In this document: positions 6,466 through 6,827 of the stretch, one piece after another | How positions within the stretch are numbered: the first letter of the stretch is position 1 | Layout: each line of letters starts with the position of its first letter | Assembly (NCBI GenBank): GCA_002342985.1 | Contig: DDRC01000059.1 | Location: forward strand, 1-6,827 | Direction: 5' to 3' | Origin: Flavobacteriales bacterium UBA2426 | Lineage (GTDB): Bacteria; Bacteroidota; Bacteroidia; Flavobacteriales_F; PHOS-HE28 | Length of the DNA: 6,827 nt | Notes under the pieces: model-generated | The model's input: the letters and a program-made list of their open reading frames with translations, nothing else | Told to the model about the DNA's origin: nothing | Databases searched by the model: none | Made by a program: the position numbers and the translations under genes

Positions 6466-6827
6466 ATGGCCAAGAAGCAGCAACGGGCAAAGGAGCCCAA
6501 GAGCATCCTCACCAAGGATTCCCTCACCTTCCTCGAACGGTACCTCAACAACCCATCGCCCACCGGCTTCGAGAGCGAGGGCCAGAAGCTCTGGCTGGAC
6601 TATGTACGCCCCTATGTGGACACCCACCTCGTAGACCCCTATGGTACCGTGGTGGGCGTGATCAACCCGGAGGCGAAGTACAAGGTGGTGATCGAGGCCC
6701 ATGCCGATGAGATCAGCTGGTTCGTCCACTACATCACCAAAGAGGGCTTCATCTACGTACGGAGGAACGGCGGCAGCGACCACATGATCGCCCCCAGCAA
6801 GAGCGTGAACATCCACAACGAGAAGTG
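6466..6827 (+). CDS. M42-family aminopeptidase, N-terminal part (3' end outside the window)
   Basis: The frame from the ATG at 6466 stays open to the window end, giving 120 codons of a protein that in this family is about 350-370 residues. After a lysine-rich start come LERYLNNPSPTGFESEGQ (23-40), typical of the M42 N-terminus, then VVIEAHADEISWFVHYI (74-90) and GGSDHMIAPSKSVNIHNEK (102-120). His79 of the HADE motif is the first ligand of the two-metal site, with Asp81 beside it as in other M42 and M20-clan enzymes. The remaining ligands lie beyond the window. Family members are cytoplasmic metallo-aminopeptidases forming large tetrahedral complexes that trim peptides. There is no signal peptide. 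The gene is divergent from the OmpA-family gene with 112 bases between the starts. An ATG at 6450 is out of frame and is not its start. No Shine-Dalgarno is seen. Confidence 0.9.
   Translation, partial: MAKKQQRAKEPKSILTKDSLTFLERYLNNPSPTGFESEGQKLWLDYVRPYVDTHLVDPYGTVVGVINPEAKYKVVIEAHADEISWFVHYITKEGFIYVRRNGGSDHMIAPSKSVNIHNEK

Overview
The window comes from a GC-rich member of the Bacteroidota, most likely an uncultured Flavobacteriales-type lineage. The evidence is a secreted beta-propeller protein with a C-terminal type IX secretion (T9SS) sorting domain, a TPR/PD40/OmpA protein with PorE-like architecture, a stand-alone MnmD methyltransferase, an M42 peptidase of the Bacteroidota kind, start codons without Shine-Dalgarno sequences, and -7 boxes close to TAnnTTTG. 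The lineage is inferred; no rRNA gene is present.

Layout. Bases 2-712 (+) hold a lipoprotein of the DUF4241 family, cut at its 5' end by the window edge. Bases 695-902 hold a stretch that reads like protein only if the frame changes several times. This may be a broken C-terminal extension or a decayed small gene. Bases 903-1089 hold no gene I can support. Bases 1090-1779 (-) encode MnmD, a tRNA wobble-uridine methyltransferase. A 70-bp divergent intergenic region with two abutting -7-like boxes separates mnmD from the next gene, at 1850-4369 (+), an 839-residue Asp-box beta-propeller protein with a signal peptide and a T9SS type A sorting domain. It converges with 4374-6353 (-), a PorE-like periplasmic protein, with only four bases between the two stop codons. 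A second divergent region (6354-6465) carries a good -7 box for 6466-6827 (+), the N-terminal part of an M42 aminopeptidase that runs off the window.

How the genes relate. Every gene pair after base 1090 is divergent or convergent, so there is no multi-gene operon. The T9SS cargo protein and the PorE-like protein belong to the same envelope/secretion theme, but genomes of this group usually carry many of each, so adjacency is weak evidence of a joint function. MnmD and the peptidase are housekeeping. The left end (1-1089) is the least ordinary part: an uncharacterised lipoprotein family followed by apparently decayed coding sequence. I found no CRISPR array, insertion sequence, tRNA or rRNA gene, phage gene or recognised defence system.
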